From assembly GCF_000763315.1 (NCBI RefSeq), contig NZ_JPST01000005.1:1-64000 (forward strand): a stretch of DNA of 64,000 bases, in the 5' to 3' direction. A model generated the notes under the pieces. The model saw only the letters and a list, made by a program, of their open reading frames with translations. It was not told the origin of the DNA and made no database searches. Made by a program: the position numbers and the translations under genes. Shown here piece by piece: positions 42,225 through 50,501 of the stretch. Source of the DNA: Thermoactinomyces daqus. GTDB taxonomy: Bacteria > Bacillota > Bacilli > Thermoactinomycetales > Thermoactinomycetaceae. Numbering within the stretch: position 1 is the first letter of the stretch; each line of letters starts with the position of its first letter.

Positions 42225-43066
42225 GAGCGTTTTGCCTCCCTCATGAGTTTCTCCATAAACTCTTTGTGCGTCATGCCGTCGGGTTTAGTGAAATATTTCT
42301 TATTCGGATCGCTTAGTATATTGCCAAACTTTTCGGCAATCCATTGTTCCTCTTTCTCTTCCAGCTTCGCGCGGAATTTTTCCGCGTTGATTACCTTCGC
42401 ACCAACCGGAATATAATTCAGCGGGCGCTCCTCCGAGTCGATAACGACGTTTTGATAGTCGATCCCTTTGGCGTCTAGTTTTTCGCGAAGGATTTTAAAA
42501 AGCTCGAACGTCATGAGCGCATCAGTCAGCGCGCGATGATGCCCAACGACCGGGATTTTATGACGCTTGCATGACTCCGCAAGACTCGCGGACTTGAACG
42601 GATTCTCGAGGAAGGACATCGCGCGAGTACAGATGAACTCCGGCCGTACCGAGTCATCGAAATACGGGAGCATTCCGTAAATAAACGAAAGGTCAAACGG
42701 TGCGTTATGCGCGACGATGATCGAATCGCCAGCGAACCGCATAAAGCGCTCAGTCGTTTCTGACTCGTCCATGCCATTCGCGAGATCTTCTTGCTTAATC
42801 CCTGTAAGCTCCGAGATCTCGGGCGTTAATTCGTAAAACTCGCCGAGCTTAACCAGCGTATGAAAAACGGAGAGCAAGCGCTCCCCGTCAGTTTTTAACG
42901 CGGCAATCTCGATTATTTGATCCGCGCGGTAGTCGAGCCCAGTCGTCTCGATATCTACGAATGTGTAATACTTCGACATTCTATCGTCCTCCTCAAGTAA
43001 TTTTTCGTATATATTGTCCGCATCCGTCCATTCTTCGCGCGGAATGATATGCGCTTCATGTTTCAT
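42221..43066 (-). CDS. DnaQ-like 3'-5' exonuclease
   Basis: 281 residues from ATG 43066, or 252 from ATG 42979; both have strong ribosome sites (AAAGGAGGACG and GAGGAGGACG). The exonuclease is clear: YTFVDIETTGLDYRADQI (ExoI), IVAHNAPFDLSFIYG (ExoII) and GHHRALTDALMTFELF (ExoIII, HD type). The extra N-terminus (MKHEAHIIPREEWTDADNIY) looks like a small upstream gene that lost its stop. The C-terminal ~90 residues are unrecognised. It may proofread for the phage polymerase or degrade DNA. Confidence 0.9.
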   Translation of the reverse strand: MKHEAHIIPREEWTDADNIYEKLLEEDDRMSKYYTFVDIETTGLDYRADQIIEIAALKTDGERLLSVFHTLVKLGEFYELTPEISELTGIKQEDLANGMDESETTERFMRFAGDSIIVAHNAPFDLSFIYGMLPYFDDSVRPEFICTRAMSFLENPFKSASLAESCKRHKIPVVGHHRALTDALMTFELFKILREKLDAKGIDYQNVVIDSEERPLNYIPVGAKVINAEKFRAKLEEKEEQWIAEKFGNILSDPNKKYFTKPDGMTHKEFMEKLMREAKRS

Positions 43067-43382
43067 CTGCTCGTCCTCCTTTGATTTTCTCGTCGTGAAG
43101 TCGGCGCAGATAAAGCGCCTTATTAACGACCCATTCGCCGCGGATCGGGAGGTTAAAGCCAGTTACGGACTCGGAAAAGTCCGCGAACTCCTCCGCGTAT
43201 ACTCCGCGCTTTGCCTCCTCGGGATACTTGCGCTGTAGCTCGGCAAGCTCTCGCGCTTTCGCGTCGTATGTCGCGTCGTCCCATATCGGAGAGTCGAGCA
43301 CGTAGTAAAGGCACGAATGGATAAGGATGTTTCGTCGTAGTGCTTCGATTCGTTCGAGAGGCGTCAGTTTGTATTTCGTCAT
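43056..43382 (-). CDS. DNA ligase LigA-related small protein
   Basis: 108 residues. HSCLYYVLDSPIWDDATYDA and KARELAELQRKYPEE copy the NAD-binding domain Ia of LigA (YYxxDxPxxxDxxYD...), but the nucleotidyl-transferase domain is absent. Stand-alone forms are known in phages, with unknown role. First gene after early-promoter copy 2; GGGGAGG precedes the ATG. Confidence 0.82.
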   Translation of the reverse strand: MTKYKLTPLERIEALRRNILIHSCLYYVLDSPIWDDATYDAKARELAELQRKYPEEAKRGVYAEEFADFSESVTGFNLPIRGEWVVNKALYLRRLHDEKIKGGRADET

Positions 43383-43398
43383 CGTATAACCTCCCCTC

Positions 43399-43433
43399 AT
43401 TCCTATTACACACGTCATAAATACGAGTGTCAC
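43399..43433 (-). promoter_or_regulatory. Early promoter element, copy 2
   Basis: Minus-strand GTGACA, 17 bp, TGTAAT, then AGGAATGA. It lies directly downstream of the terminator of the ribonucleotide reductase, so a new operon starts here. Unlike copies 1, 3 and 4, the region upstream is the terminator's T-tract rather than AAAATTTTCGC. Confidence 0.78.
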
Positions 43434-43440
43434 GTTCTCA

Positions 43441-43470
43441 GAAAAAAAAATTATGCGCCCCGAAGGGCGC
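43441..43470 (-). terminator. Rho-independent terminator with TTCG tetraloop
   Basis: GCGCCC-TTCG-GGGCGC followed by ATAATTTTTTTTT on the minus strand, 5 bp after the reductase stop. Confidence 0.94.
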
Positions 43471-43475
43471 AGAAA

Positions 43476-44630
43476 TCAGCGGATAGGGCACACACCCGCC
43501 TCACATCCGTCCGATCCGATGTCGAATTCCTCGCCGTTCTCATAAGCGCGAAGAATTTCCGGGATAAACGGTGGCATTTTCGCTTTCATCTCTTCGTACT
43601 GCTCGCGAGAAATCGTTTCGTATGGCGCGAGCTGATACGTTCCCCCTCCATGAGAAATGAAGGAGACAGCCGCGAAATCGTCCCATGTGTTCCAGACGAT
43701 GTCTTCGGCGATTTCCCATTCATGCGGGCGGACGTGGATCGTGTTGCTCGCATTATGCTCGGTGTATTCTTGCTGGAATCGGAAATACGTTTTAAACTGC
43801 TCCTCGACCGTAATATCATCTTTTGTTCGCTTTGCACCGGAAGCGATCGGGAACTCTAAGACTAAAGTCCGTGCGTTTTTCAAACGTTCTTCTTCTGTTT
43901 CTCCTGGTGTGTCGACCTCTGGATACACGCGCCAGCCCATAGCGCGGACTGCCTTCGAGATAGGATCATGAGCGCTAATTCGTACGCGACGAATATAGTA
44001 TGGAGCGTGCGAATAATGCAATCCAGACGATACGCCGCCTGCGACCTGGCTTAACGTTCCTTCCGGTTTAACCGCAGTCGTAAGAAGCGGCACAGGCACC
44101 CGCAGCTCCTTCGCGTACTCGTTCACAGTGTTCCGTGCTTGTTTGCGGAGAATTCCGAGCAGGATTTCGCCGCCTTCTCCGATCGAATCAGCTCCGCCTG
44201 TGTGGCGGTCGAGCGCGTCCTGCCAACCGGTAAGCGAGCATCCCGTCAACCTGTCGCGATGATGCGTCTTGTTCCAGTGCGGGAGCTCAAGATTCGGGAG
44301 CGTCATGCGTAATGCAGCACGGGCACTCAGTTTTTGCGCCTCGAAAAGTTCGTCATAATTGAATTTCCCGTCATCTACGAACGCCGCGACGTTGACAGTC
44401 GTTAGGTTGCATACTTGGTAACTTTCGAGGATGATTTCCGCGCATGGATTCATCCCGACACGTTCAATCATGTCGTCGAGTACTTCGCGAGATGGATTCG
44501 TATTGCCTAGCGCGGCCAGTCGGCGCCGTGCAAGCTCCTCAAGATTGACGAATCCCGGCTCTCCTTCTGCACGCATTATCTCGAACACGAGATTCAGGAA
44601 TTCGCGAGAAGGTTTGCGGCCGTGACGGAA
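43476..44630 (-). pseudogene. nrdJ: Class II (adenosylcobalamin) ribonucleotide reductase, 5'-truncated
   Basis: About 385 residues remain of an enzyme normally 600-750 long. The finger-loop and catalytic regions are visible: GMNPCAEIILESYQVCNLTT (NPCAEI), VPLLTTAVKPEGTLSQVAGG (with PEGT), GLHYSHAPYYIRRVRIS, HNASNTIHVRPHEW, and the C-terminal Cys pair CEAGVCPIR that re-reduces the active site. The N-terminal part (allosteric site and first redox Cys) is missing. Upstream the sequence runs into the nuclease gene in a different frame, with no ribosome site, so this is a deletion product. Confidence 0.86.
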
Positions 44631-45427
44631 AAATAAAAAGCTCGCAAGTCTGCGAGCGGCTTCCCGTCGATCCACGTTTTTTGACCTTTTGATACACTTT
44701 TCTTCTCCTCGTCGCTGAACCAGGACGGCTTTTGTGTTGACTCGTAAAGGATTATTCCCTCGCGGATACCAAACACGAGGGATTCCGCGACAACTTGGTC
44801 TATGTGATGTCCGTCTGGCCCGGAATAATCGAGCTTTTGATTCATCGATTTAATGCCGGTCGCTTTCGTTTTGTATTCGAACAAAAGCCGACGGCCTTCA
44901 TATTCGAGAATCCCGTCCGGCTTCGCAGTAATAGCGAATTTGCAAACATAACCGTCAGGTAAGCGAACAGTAAACACGGCGCGATGCTTCACTGCGTCCT
45001 CGAACGCGAACTCGCCCGACTTTGTCCGTGCAACGGTAAATTTCGCCTTATCGCCGAGCCGCTCCGGCATGTGCAAAAGGTCAAGCTGGACGTAATCGAC
45101 GATCGCCGTCCCTTGTCGTCGTTGACGTCCGCGAAAGGGAATATCTTCGCGCTTCTCTGGCTTCTCCTTTTGGTTCCGATAGTAGACCTCGCGGTCGCAT
45201 TTATCGGTACCTGAGGCGCCAAATGTCACGAGTCCATCATTCGGGTATGGCTGAAACGTGAGATGCTGGAGCTTTTGTTCGTAGAACTCGCGCTCGATCC
45301 GTTCGATATAGAAGTTCGATTTAGGATGCGAGTAGTACATGTCGAGTTGCTCGAGAAACTCGCGGACGATGCGATCTCCTCGATTCTCTCCGGTCGATCG
45401 TTCTCGTAAATGGTCTCGGATGCTCAT
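44594..45427 (-). CDS. Cas4/RecB-type PD-(D/E)XK nuclease, C-terminus altered at deletion junction
   Basis: 277 residues as read. YPNDGLVTFGASGTDKCDRE and YYRNQKEKPEKREDIPFRGR resemble RecB-family exonucleases, and the active site is AITAKPDGILEYEG with LLFEYKTKATGIKS (D...E-x-K) and HHIDQVVAESLVFG. The last ~13 residues (YFSVTAANLLANS) are the reductase gene read out of frame. The nuclease core is intact, so activity is possible. Such enzymes act in phage recombination. Its N-terminus MSIRDHLRER resembles that of the SSB. GGAGGAG precedes ATG 45427. Confidence 0.78.
   Translation of the reverse strand: MSIRDHLRERSTGENRGDRIVREFLEQLDMYYSHPKSNFYIERIEREFYEQKLQHLTFQPYPNDGLVTFGASGTDKCDREVYYRNQKEKPEKREDIPFRGRQRRQGTAIVDYVQLDLLHMPERLGDKAKFTVARTKSGEFAFEDAVKHRAVFTVRLPDGYVCKFAITAKPDGILEYEGRRLLFEYKTKATGIKSMNQKLDYSGPDGHHIDQVVAESLVFGIREGIILYESTQKPSWFSDEEKKSVSKGQKTWIDGKPLADLRAFYFSVTAANLLANS
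44625..44657 (-). terminator. Terminator-like hairpin at the nuclease/reductase junction
   Basis: GCTCGCA-GACT-TGCGAGC followed by TTTTTATTTTT on the minus strand, inside the open frame. It would stop transcription from the polymerase operon before the reductase remnant. Confidence 0.65.
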
Positions 45428-45442
45428 AGTATCTCCTCCGTT

Positions 45443-47710
45443 TTATTCGTCTTTGTCGGGCGTCCATCCGGCGTTGATTCCGTCGTAAAACTTTTTAATC
45501 GCGAGCCCGAGGTCAGGCGTGACGATTTTTGCTTTTTGATCGCCTTTTACCATCGTGCGATACCACACGCGCTCATCTTGATGGAACTTTACCGAGTCGC
45601 CCCAGCGCGTGCCTGCCTCAATGTCGGTTTTGCTCGGGACAGACAGTTTAACCGCGTTTAACATAACGTCTCTAATCTCGAGAACTTCCTCGGGTGTAAT
45701 CGTGAGCGGAACATAAAATAAGATCTCGTCATGTATTTGTGCGAGAATCCGCCAACCATGCTTACGTTGAATTAATTTATACAGTTCGATTAAGGCGAGC
45801 TTTGTCTGAATCGCGGCCGATCCCTGAATAATCGCGTTTGTCGCCTGGCGCTCGGCTTGTGCGACTTTCCATCGTTCGTCGCTGTAGATATCGGGAAGCC
45901 GGCGCTTGCGACCTCCGAGCATCTCGACGTATCCATGTCGGCGGCAAAATTCGACGTTTCCGTCGATCCATCGCTTTACTTTCGGGTGCTTTTTATAGAA
46001 TGACTTGATAAAGTCCGCCGCCTCTTTTTCGGATACCTCTAGCTGTCCTGCGAGTGTTTTGTTCCCCGTGCCGTACATTACCGCGAGAATACCCGTTTTC
46101 ATCATCTTGCGGTACTTAGACCCGTCTCCGCACGCTTCGAGCGGGAGCCCGAACGTCTCCGCCGCCGCGAGCTGATAGAGGTCCTTTCCTTCGCGATATG
46201 CCTCGATGAGCCGTTCCTCACCGCTAAAATGCGCAAGCAATCGAGGCTCCTGTTGCGAATAATCGGCGCCGAGGATCGCGTATCCTTCCGGCGCGACGAA
46301 CATCGTCCGCGCGTCTTTTGGCTGGTTTTGCAAATTCGGGTCTTTTGACGAGAATCGCCCAGTTACGGTCGATGCTTGCTTAAATTGTCCGTGTATACGC
46401 CCGTCTTTTTTGACGAGCTTCGGCAGCGCCTCGACGTATGTCCCGTATAGTTTCGTCTTTTTCTTATACTCGAGTAGAGCCTCGATCGCGAGATGCTCGC
46501 CTTTTAGCTTTTTGAGTACGTTTTTGTCCGTCGAGCGCTTCTGGCGCAGGTCAAGCGGTAGCGTCCGCCCGAGTTTCAAGTCGTCGTAAATCACGCGCGC
46601 GAGCTGGTCAGGCGAATTTAAGTTAATGTCGCCGAAATGCTCGGCGAGTTGGCGCTGTAATTCCGCGATCTCCTTCGATAACTGCTCGCCGTACTCTTTC
46701 GCTTTTTCCTGATCGAGAATGAATCCCGTACGCTCCATATGGATTACGACCGGGATTAACGGATTTTCGACTTTCTCGTATATGTTTTTGAGCTTCGGGA
46801 GCTTCTCGAAGTGCTCGCGCTGGAATAGATAAAGGCGATTCGTGATGTCCGTATCCTTCGCAGCATAGGCCAACGCAACGCGGAGCGGGACGGTATCGAA
46901 GCGACAATTTTTCCCGAATAACTCGTCGAATGTGTCCGACGGCTCGCGGAGGTATTTCGTCGCGAGATCCTTCAATTTGTACGACGGCTCGTTTTCATTA
47001 AGCGTGTGCATCGCGACTTGAGTATCACAGACAATATTTTTTAGTTCGTAGCCGTGGCGAATAAACATGTGCGCGTCATATGTCGCATTATGGAGCACTT
47101 TCCCGACTTTTTCACTCTCGAGCACGTCGCGAAGCATCTCGAGGACAAACGAGCGCGGGAGCTGCGCGACCTTTTCCGCATCGTCCCCGAAGTCCATTGG
47201 CGCGACGTAATATCCGTCGGGATGCGCTTCGCCGTGCGCGACCGGAATATAAAAATGCTCGTCGCGCGACGGTAACGTAATAGAGATCCCGACGATCACG
47301 TCCTCGTAAACGTCGAGACCGGTCGTCTCGGTATCGAGCGCGACATATTCTTCGCGGAGTGCATTGTCGACGACTTGCTCGAGTTCCTCTTCGTCTAGAA
47401 TCAGGCGATAGGTATCCGGTGTCTTCTCGACTAGATCGCGGATCTTCTGCTCGCGGATACTTTCTTTTATCCGGTCGTACATGCGGAGCGCTTCGGCCTT
47501 CGAGAACTTCTTAAACGCGCCCGTTTTCGTGTACATGTCGGCGGGATCGCGCTCAATCTCGCCGCGGTCCATCGCATCCTTTACCGCCTGGAGCTTTTCT
47601 CGGTCGCGGTCGGATAACTTCATCTCGAAGATACGCGCCCATGCTTCCGCCATCGTCTCGGACGGTTGCGCGGCCTTCTTCTTCTCGCGGATCTTCCGCT
47701 GTGCAGTCAT
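45443..47710 (-). CDS. polA: Family A DNA polymerase with 3'-5' exonuclease
   Basis: 755 residues. The exonuclease domain shows EYVALDTETTGLDVYEDVIV, HNATYDAHMFI and YAAKDTDITNRLY. The polymerase domain has STVTGRFSSKDPNLQNQP, motif A AILGADYSQQEPRLLAHFSG, motif B YRKMMKTGILAVMYGTGNK and motif C LAQIHDEILFYV. It lacks a 5' nuclease domain, as usual in phages. The residue equal to E. coli Phe762 is Leu (KTGIL in place of KTINF), a change that, in viral PolA, has been linked to temperate or slow life cycles. GAGGAGGTGATC precedes ATG 47710. Confidence 0.97.
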   Translation of the reverse strand: MTAQRKIREKKKAAQPSETMAEAWARIFEMKLSDRDREKLQAVKDAMDRGEIERDPADMYTKTGAFKKFSKAEALRMYDRIKESIREQKIRDLVEKTPDTYRLILDEEELEQVVDNALREEYVALDTETTGLDVYEDVIVGISITLPSRDEHFYIPVAHGEAHPDGYYVAPMDFGDDAEKVAQLPRSFVLEMLRDVLESEKVGKVLHNATYDAHMFIRHGYELKNIVCDTQVAMHTLNENEPSYKLKDLATKYLREPSDTFDELFGKNCRFDTVPLRVALAYAAKDTDITNRLYLFQREHFEKLPKLKNIYEKVENPLIPVVIHMERTGFILDQEKAKEYGEQLSKEIAELQRQLAEHFGDINLNSPDQLARVIYDDLKLGRTLPLDLRQKRSTDKNVLKKLKGEHLAIEALLEYKKKTKLYGTYVEALPKLVKKDGRIHGQFKQASTVTGRFSSKDPNLQNQPKDARTMFVAPEGYAILGADYSQQEPRLLAHFSGEERLIEAYREGKDLYQLAAAETFGLPLEACGDGSKYRKMMKTGILAVMYGTGNKTLAGQLEVSEKEAADFIKSFYKKHPKVKRWIDGNVEFCRRHGYVEMLGGRKRRLPDIYSDERWKVAQAERQATNAIIQGSAAIQTKLALIELYKLIQRKHGWRILAQIHDEILFYVPLTITPEEVLEIRDVMLNAVKLSVPSKTDIEAGTRWGDSVKFHQDERVWYRTMVKGDQKAKIVTPDLGLAIKKFYDGINAGWTPDKDE

Positions 47711-47760
47711 TCGATCACCTCCTCGCGAAATAAGAAAAGCCGGGACAATGCCCGGCGATT

Positions 47761-48555
47761 TTAGAACGGCAGGTTATCAAGTCTGTCCCCGTCGTTTTCA
47801 ATTGGCTTTACGGAATCGTCTTTACCCTGAGGTGCGTCCGTTTTAGCATCTGCTCCTTGATTACGGAACGCTGCCAGCGCAGACTTATCAGCGTGCCCTT
47901 CTGCCGCCTCCTCCACGATCGCAACAACGTCGTCCACGGAGCGGAAGTATGCGAGGTCGGTGTAATTCGGACGGTCGTCGATCATCGCTTTTACTTTTTC
48001 GGACATTTCCGCAGGGACCTCAAAGTCGGAGGACTCCAGCGTAAAGGTTTTGTCCGATTTTCTCAGCGTGACGACATCACCGATCAGCGAATAATTTTTA
48101 TTGAATTTGCGTGCGGTCTTCTCGATCTTATCGTAAGCCTCGATGAGGTTCAGCACATGGAATTCCTTCGTATCAAACACGCGCCATGTTCCGTACTCTA
48201 CGTCAAACAAACGGACGATGAAATACAATTTCCGTTTGACTCCGGCTGCGCAGGACGGGCAGGCGCTTTTTCCTGGTCTCGCGTACTTCTCAAAATTCGC
48301 GTGAATGTCGCGCGGTGAGTGTAAGCATGAATGCTTTTTGACGTATGTCTCACGCGGACTGAATGAGCTGTCCTCATGGACGTAATAAAAGTACCAATCA
48401 TCCGGATCGTCGAGGATAATAAAAGTTCTACCGTCTTTTAACTCGCGGTTCTGAATGTAACGAGATACGCCCTCCGGCAAATCGCTTTCTTGTGTTTGGT
48501 TTTTTCGTTCTTCCCGCTCTTGTTCGCGTTTTTTCAGTTGGTCGCGGATACTCAT
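47761..48555 (-). CDS. Single-stranded DNA-binding protein, gp32-like, with zinc motif
   Basis: 264 residues. YFYYVHEDSSFSPRETYVKK, HSCLHSPRDIHANFEKYARP and ACPSCAAGVKRKLYFIVRLF form a Cys/His zinc site within an OB-type core, as in T4 gp32-like proteins. The acidic C-terminus ends DGDRLDNLPF, the tail SSBs use to recruit partners. It directly precedes the polymerase. ATG 48555 follows GGGAGG. A repeated leader element lies ~30 nt upstream. Confidence 0.85.
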   Translation of the reverse strand: MSIRDQLKKREQEREERKNQTQESDLPEGVSRYIQNRELKDGRTFIILDDPDDWYFYYVHEDSSFSPRETYVKKHSCLHSPRDIHANFEKYARPGKSACPSCAAGVKRKLYFIVRLFDVEYGTWRVFDTKEFHVLNLIEAYDKIEKTARKFNKNYSLIGDVVTLRKSDKTFTLESSDFEVPAEMSEKVKAMIDDRPNYTDLAYFRSVDDVVAIVEEAAEGHADKSALAAFRNQGADAKTDAPQGKDDSVKPIENDGDRLDNLPF

Positions 48556-48590
48556 CGTATCAAGCCTCCCGGTTGTATTTATCCGGGTCG

Positions 48591-48625
48591 TAGGCGATGC
48601 GCTACGCCCGCGGAAAGGCACCCCG
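48591..48625 (-). promoter_or_regulatory. Structured leader element, copy A (before SSB)
   Basis: On the plus strand TAGGCG, 6 bp, CTACGCCCGC, then GGAAAGGCAC; TAGGCG and CTACGCC can form a hairpin. A second stem (CCCGCGG/CCGCGGG) extends to 48630. Located ~36 nt before the start codon, like copy B. Confidence 0.55.
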
Positions 48626-48647
48626 CGGGATGCCCTTCGACCGGCGG

Positions 48648-48800
48648 TCATCGCCGCTCAATCAATAAAACATAAAGAAACATTGATAAACTCCAGGCGC
48701 TCGCCTCGCTGTAGTCGTGAGCGATAAAAAGCTCAACCAGTGTAACGATCGCCATTATACCGACGAGTAGACTGTCGAGTATCTTGTGCCATTTAAGCAT
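48648..48800 (-). CDS. 50-residue membrane protein
   Basis: Two hydrophobic segments (ILDSLLVGIMAIVTLVELFI and LSMFLYVLLIE) with a polar loop. Unrecognised. It lies upstream of SSB in the same operon, with its own copy of the leader element and GAGGAG 13 bp before the ATG. Confidence 0.62.
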   Translation of the reverse strand: MLKWHKILDSLLVGIMAIVTLVELFIAHDYSEASAWSLSMFLYVLLIERR

Positions 48801-48828
48801 GGTAACGGCACATCTCCTCTCGTTTTAC

Positions 48829-48858
48829 TAGGCGTCACTACGCCCGCGAAACGGCACG
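48829..48858 (-). promoter_or_regulatory. Structured leader element, copy B (before the 50-residue gene)
   Basis: TAGGCG, 4 bp, CTACGCCCGCGAAACGGCAC matches copy A. CGAAACGGCACG also pairs perfectly with CGTGCCGTTTCG at 48908-48919, giving a 12-bp stem around the leader. The 296 bp from 48801 to 49096 hold this element and direct TTTAACC/TTTAAC repeats near 49041-49053, and no supported gene. Confidence 0.55.
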
Positions 48859-49096
48859 AACGGCATGACTGCGAGCATTTCCGTGCATTCGGTGTCATAG
48901 GCGCGGCCGTGCCGTTTCGCCGACGGAGCGACCGGTATTGCCGCTCGATACGTCGGTGTACATCCTTCCGTTGTAAAAAGCGCGTGTTTTGGTTTAATTT
49001 CTAAAAAGTATTGCATGCGCGCGGTACAATCGGGTATTATGTTAAAGGTTAAAGGACATGCCCGACGTGTGCGCGCATCGTGGTTTATTTCGTTGG

Positions 49097-49921
49097 TTAA
49101 TAGCGCGGAAAAATTTCGCCGACGCGGAAAAGATAGTCGTTAATATCGCCGAATTTCTTCGGATCGTAAAACCCGCGGAGACTTTTGTACGCACGACTCA
49201 CTTTATACGGATGCACACCGTATTTGTTCGCGATTTGTCGAAGCGATTTTTCCTCTAGTTCTTCCTGTTTCGACTTATTCGGATCTTGCTTTTTCATCGG
49301 ATTAAAGCGAACGCCTCCGCATTCGTACATTTCCTCGATATATACGCGAACATGTTCGGGCGCCTGGTCGTTTAGATAATCGATGAGTTCGCGCTGTTCT
49401 TCGACCATCATGCGATCGATGACTGTGGCCTCGACGTTGCTAGATGCGTCCGCGATCGACTCGAAGTGGTCATCGGTTACATATGAGAGCGAAGAGGATG
49501 CCGTCGCGATGCCGTCGCGATATTCGATTACGTCATGAACTGCGTAATCTTCATCGCCGTAAAGGGACTCGAGAGAGGAGAGCGTGACATGCTTTGCGTA
49601 TGTTCCCTCCGCTCTTTTAAGGACGTTAATAATGCGGCAGGAAGCGGCCTTATTAAGATATGACGTGAAGCATCCGTCTCCGTCTTTCTTAAAGTTTGCG
49701 AATGCGTTCCAAATTGCGCAGGTAATCGCACTGTTGAACTCCTCTGTGGGAATGCCTGAACTAATCTCGAGACAGCGAGCGCTTATTTCGATCTTTTTCC
49801 GCAAGAGATGAACCGCCTCCGCAAGCGCGTAATCGTCACCATTGGCGTATTGCTCATAAATCTCGTTTAGTTTTTTACCTTCTTCGGAATTTTTCATCAC
49901 AGTAAACAAACATTTTTTCAT
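49097..49921 (-). CDS. Phage-encoded sigma-70 family sigma factor
   Basis: 274 residues. FNSAITCAIWNAFANFKKDG, DGCFTSYLNKAASCRIINVL resembles region 2 (core binding, -10 recognition). EKSLRQIANKYGVHPYKVSR is a region 4 helix-turn-helix for -35 recognition. It probably redirects host RNA polymerase to phage promoters; the repeated GTGACA/TGTAAT element is the obvious candidate. It is preceded by promoter copy 3 and operator O2. AAAGGAGCG precedes ATG 49921. Confidence 0.85.
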   Translation of the reverse strand: MKKCLFTVMKNSEEGKKLNEIYEQYANGDDYALAEAVHLLRKKIEISARCLEISSGIPTEEFNSAITCAIWNAFANFKKDGDGCFTSYLNKAASCRIINVLKRAEGTYAKHVTLSSLESLYGDEDYAVHDVIEYRDGIATASSSLSYVTDDHFESIADASSNVEATVIDRMMVEEQRELIDYLNDQAPEHVRVYIEEMYECGGVRFNPMKKQDPNKSKQEELEEKSLRQIANKYGVHPYKVSRAYKSLRGFYDPKKFGDINDYLFRVGEIFPRY

Positions 49922-49956
49922 AATAAAATCGCTCCTTTAGGGCGCAATTAGCCCGT

Positions 49957-49974
49957 GGTTAATGTTCGTTAACC
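49957..49974. promoter_or_regulatory. Operator O2 (GGTTAA-N6-TTAACC)
   Basis: GGTTAATGTTCGTTAACC is a perfect dyad in the leader of the sigma gene, between its promoter and start codon. Confidence 0.75.
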
Positions 49975-50002
49975 TTCTGTTTTCGATTTGTTTTTCGCCC
50001 TT

Positions 50003-50075
50003 CATTCCTATTACACACGCCATAATAGCGAGTGTCACACATTCAGCGAAAATTTTTTCGAGAAAATTTTTCGTG
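50003..50075 (-). promoter_or_regulatory. Early promoter element, copy 3
   Basis: Minus-strand GTGACA, 17 bp, TGTAAT, then AGGAATGA, with AAAATTTT tracts upstream of the -35 box. It drives the sigma factor gene. Confidence 0.78.
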
Positions 50076-50113
50076 TGTAGATGCGTTTGGTTCGTGTGTT
50101 TGGTTCGTATGTA

Positions 50114-50145
50114 TATAATACTCCCAGGGTTAAGAAATGTTAACC
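50114..50145 (+). promoter_or_regulatory. Rightward -10 with operator O3
   Basis: TATAAT (50114-50119), with a weak -35, precedes the HTH gene. The perfect dyad GGTTAAGAAATGTTAACC (50128-50145) begins where transcription should start. A direct repeat GTTTGGTTCGT(G/A)TG lies just upstream (50085-50112). Confidence 0.65.
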
Positions 50146-50179
50146 TTCCTTTTTCCTGTTTTCGACCAAAAACGGCGAA

Positions 50180-50197
50180 GGTTAGCGTTTATTAACC
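50180..50197. promoter_or_regulatory. Operator O4
   Basis: GGTTAGCGTTTATTAACC has the same geometry as O1-O3 with one changed base, in the leader of the HTH gene. Confidence 0.72.
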
Positions 50198-50248
50198 TTT
50201 ATCTCGTTTTTTCTTTAATTCTCGCGTTCTTATCTCGGAGGTGGAATA

Positions 50249-50452
50249 TTGGAAATGATCTCATACGACCCCCTTTTCGCTACTCTGGAGGAAAAGAATA
50301 AAAAGCTGATCGAGTTGATAAATGAAGGCGTTGTCTCGAAGCCGACCGCTGCCAAATTTCGAAAAGGCGAATCGGTTCAGCTCTCGACGATCGATTCAAT
50401 CTGCAAATACTTAGGGGTGCCTATCGAGAAGGTCGTGAGGATCGACCCGTGA
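50249..50452 (+). CDS. Small Cro/CI-type HTH regulator
   Basis: 67 residues from TTG 50249, 7 bp after GGAGG. KKLIELINEGVVSKPTAAKF, QLSTIDSICKYLGVPIEKVV is the HTH_26 (Cro/CI-like) fold, with little else. It is the only rightward gene in this part of the prophage and lies behind two GGTTAA-N6-TTAACC sites, so it is the best candidate for the regulator that binds them. No CI-type peptidase repressor exists in the window. Confidence 0.8.
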   Translation: MEMISYDPLFATLEEKNKKLIELINEGVVSKPTAAKFRKGESVQLSTIDSICKYLGVPIEKVVRIDP

Positions 50453-50466
50453 GGCTAAAAGAGAGG

Positions 50467-50495
50467 TTGACGAAATAGAGGCGGTCTGATACAAT
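50467..50495 (+). promoter_or_regulatory. Strong sigma-A-type promoter of a small RNA
   Basis: TTGACG, 17 bp, TACAAT. It is the best consensus match among rightward promoters in the prophage. Confidence 0.75.
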
Positions 50496-50501
50496 ACGAG
50501 T

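Noticed and set aside
44594-45427. CRISPR-associated Cas4
   Set aside because: The nuclease resembles Cas4/RecB in fold, but no CRISPR array or other cas gene is present and it lacks the Cas4 Cys cluster; phage recombination exonuclease is more likely.
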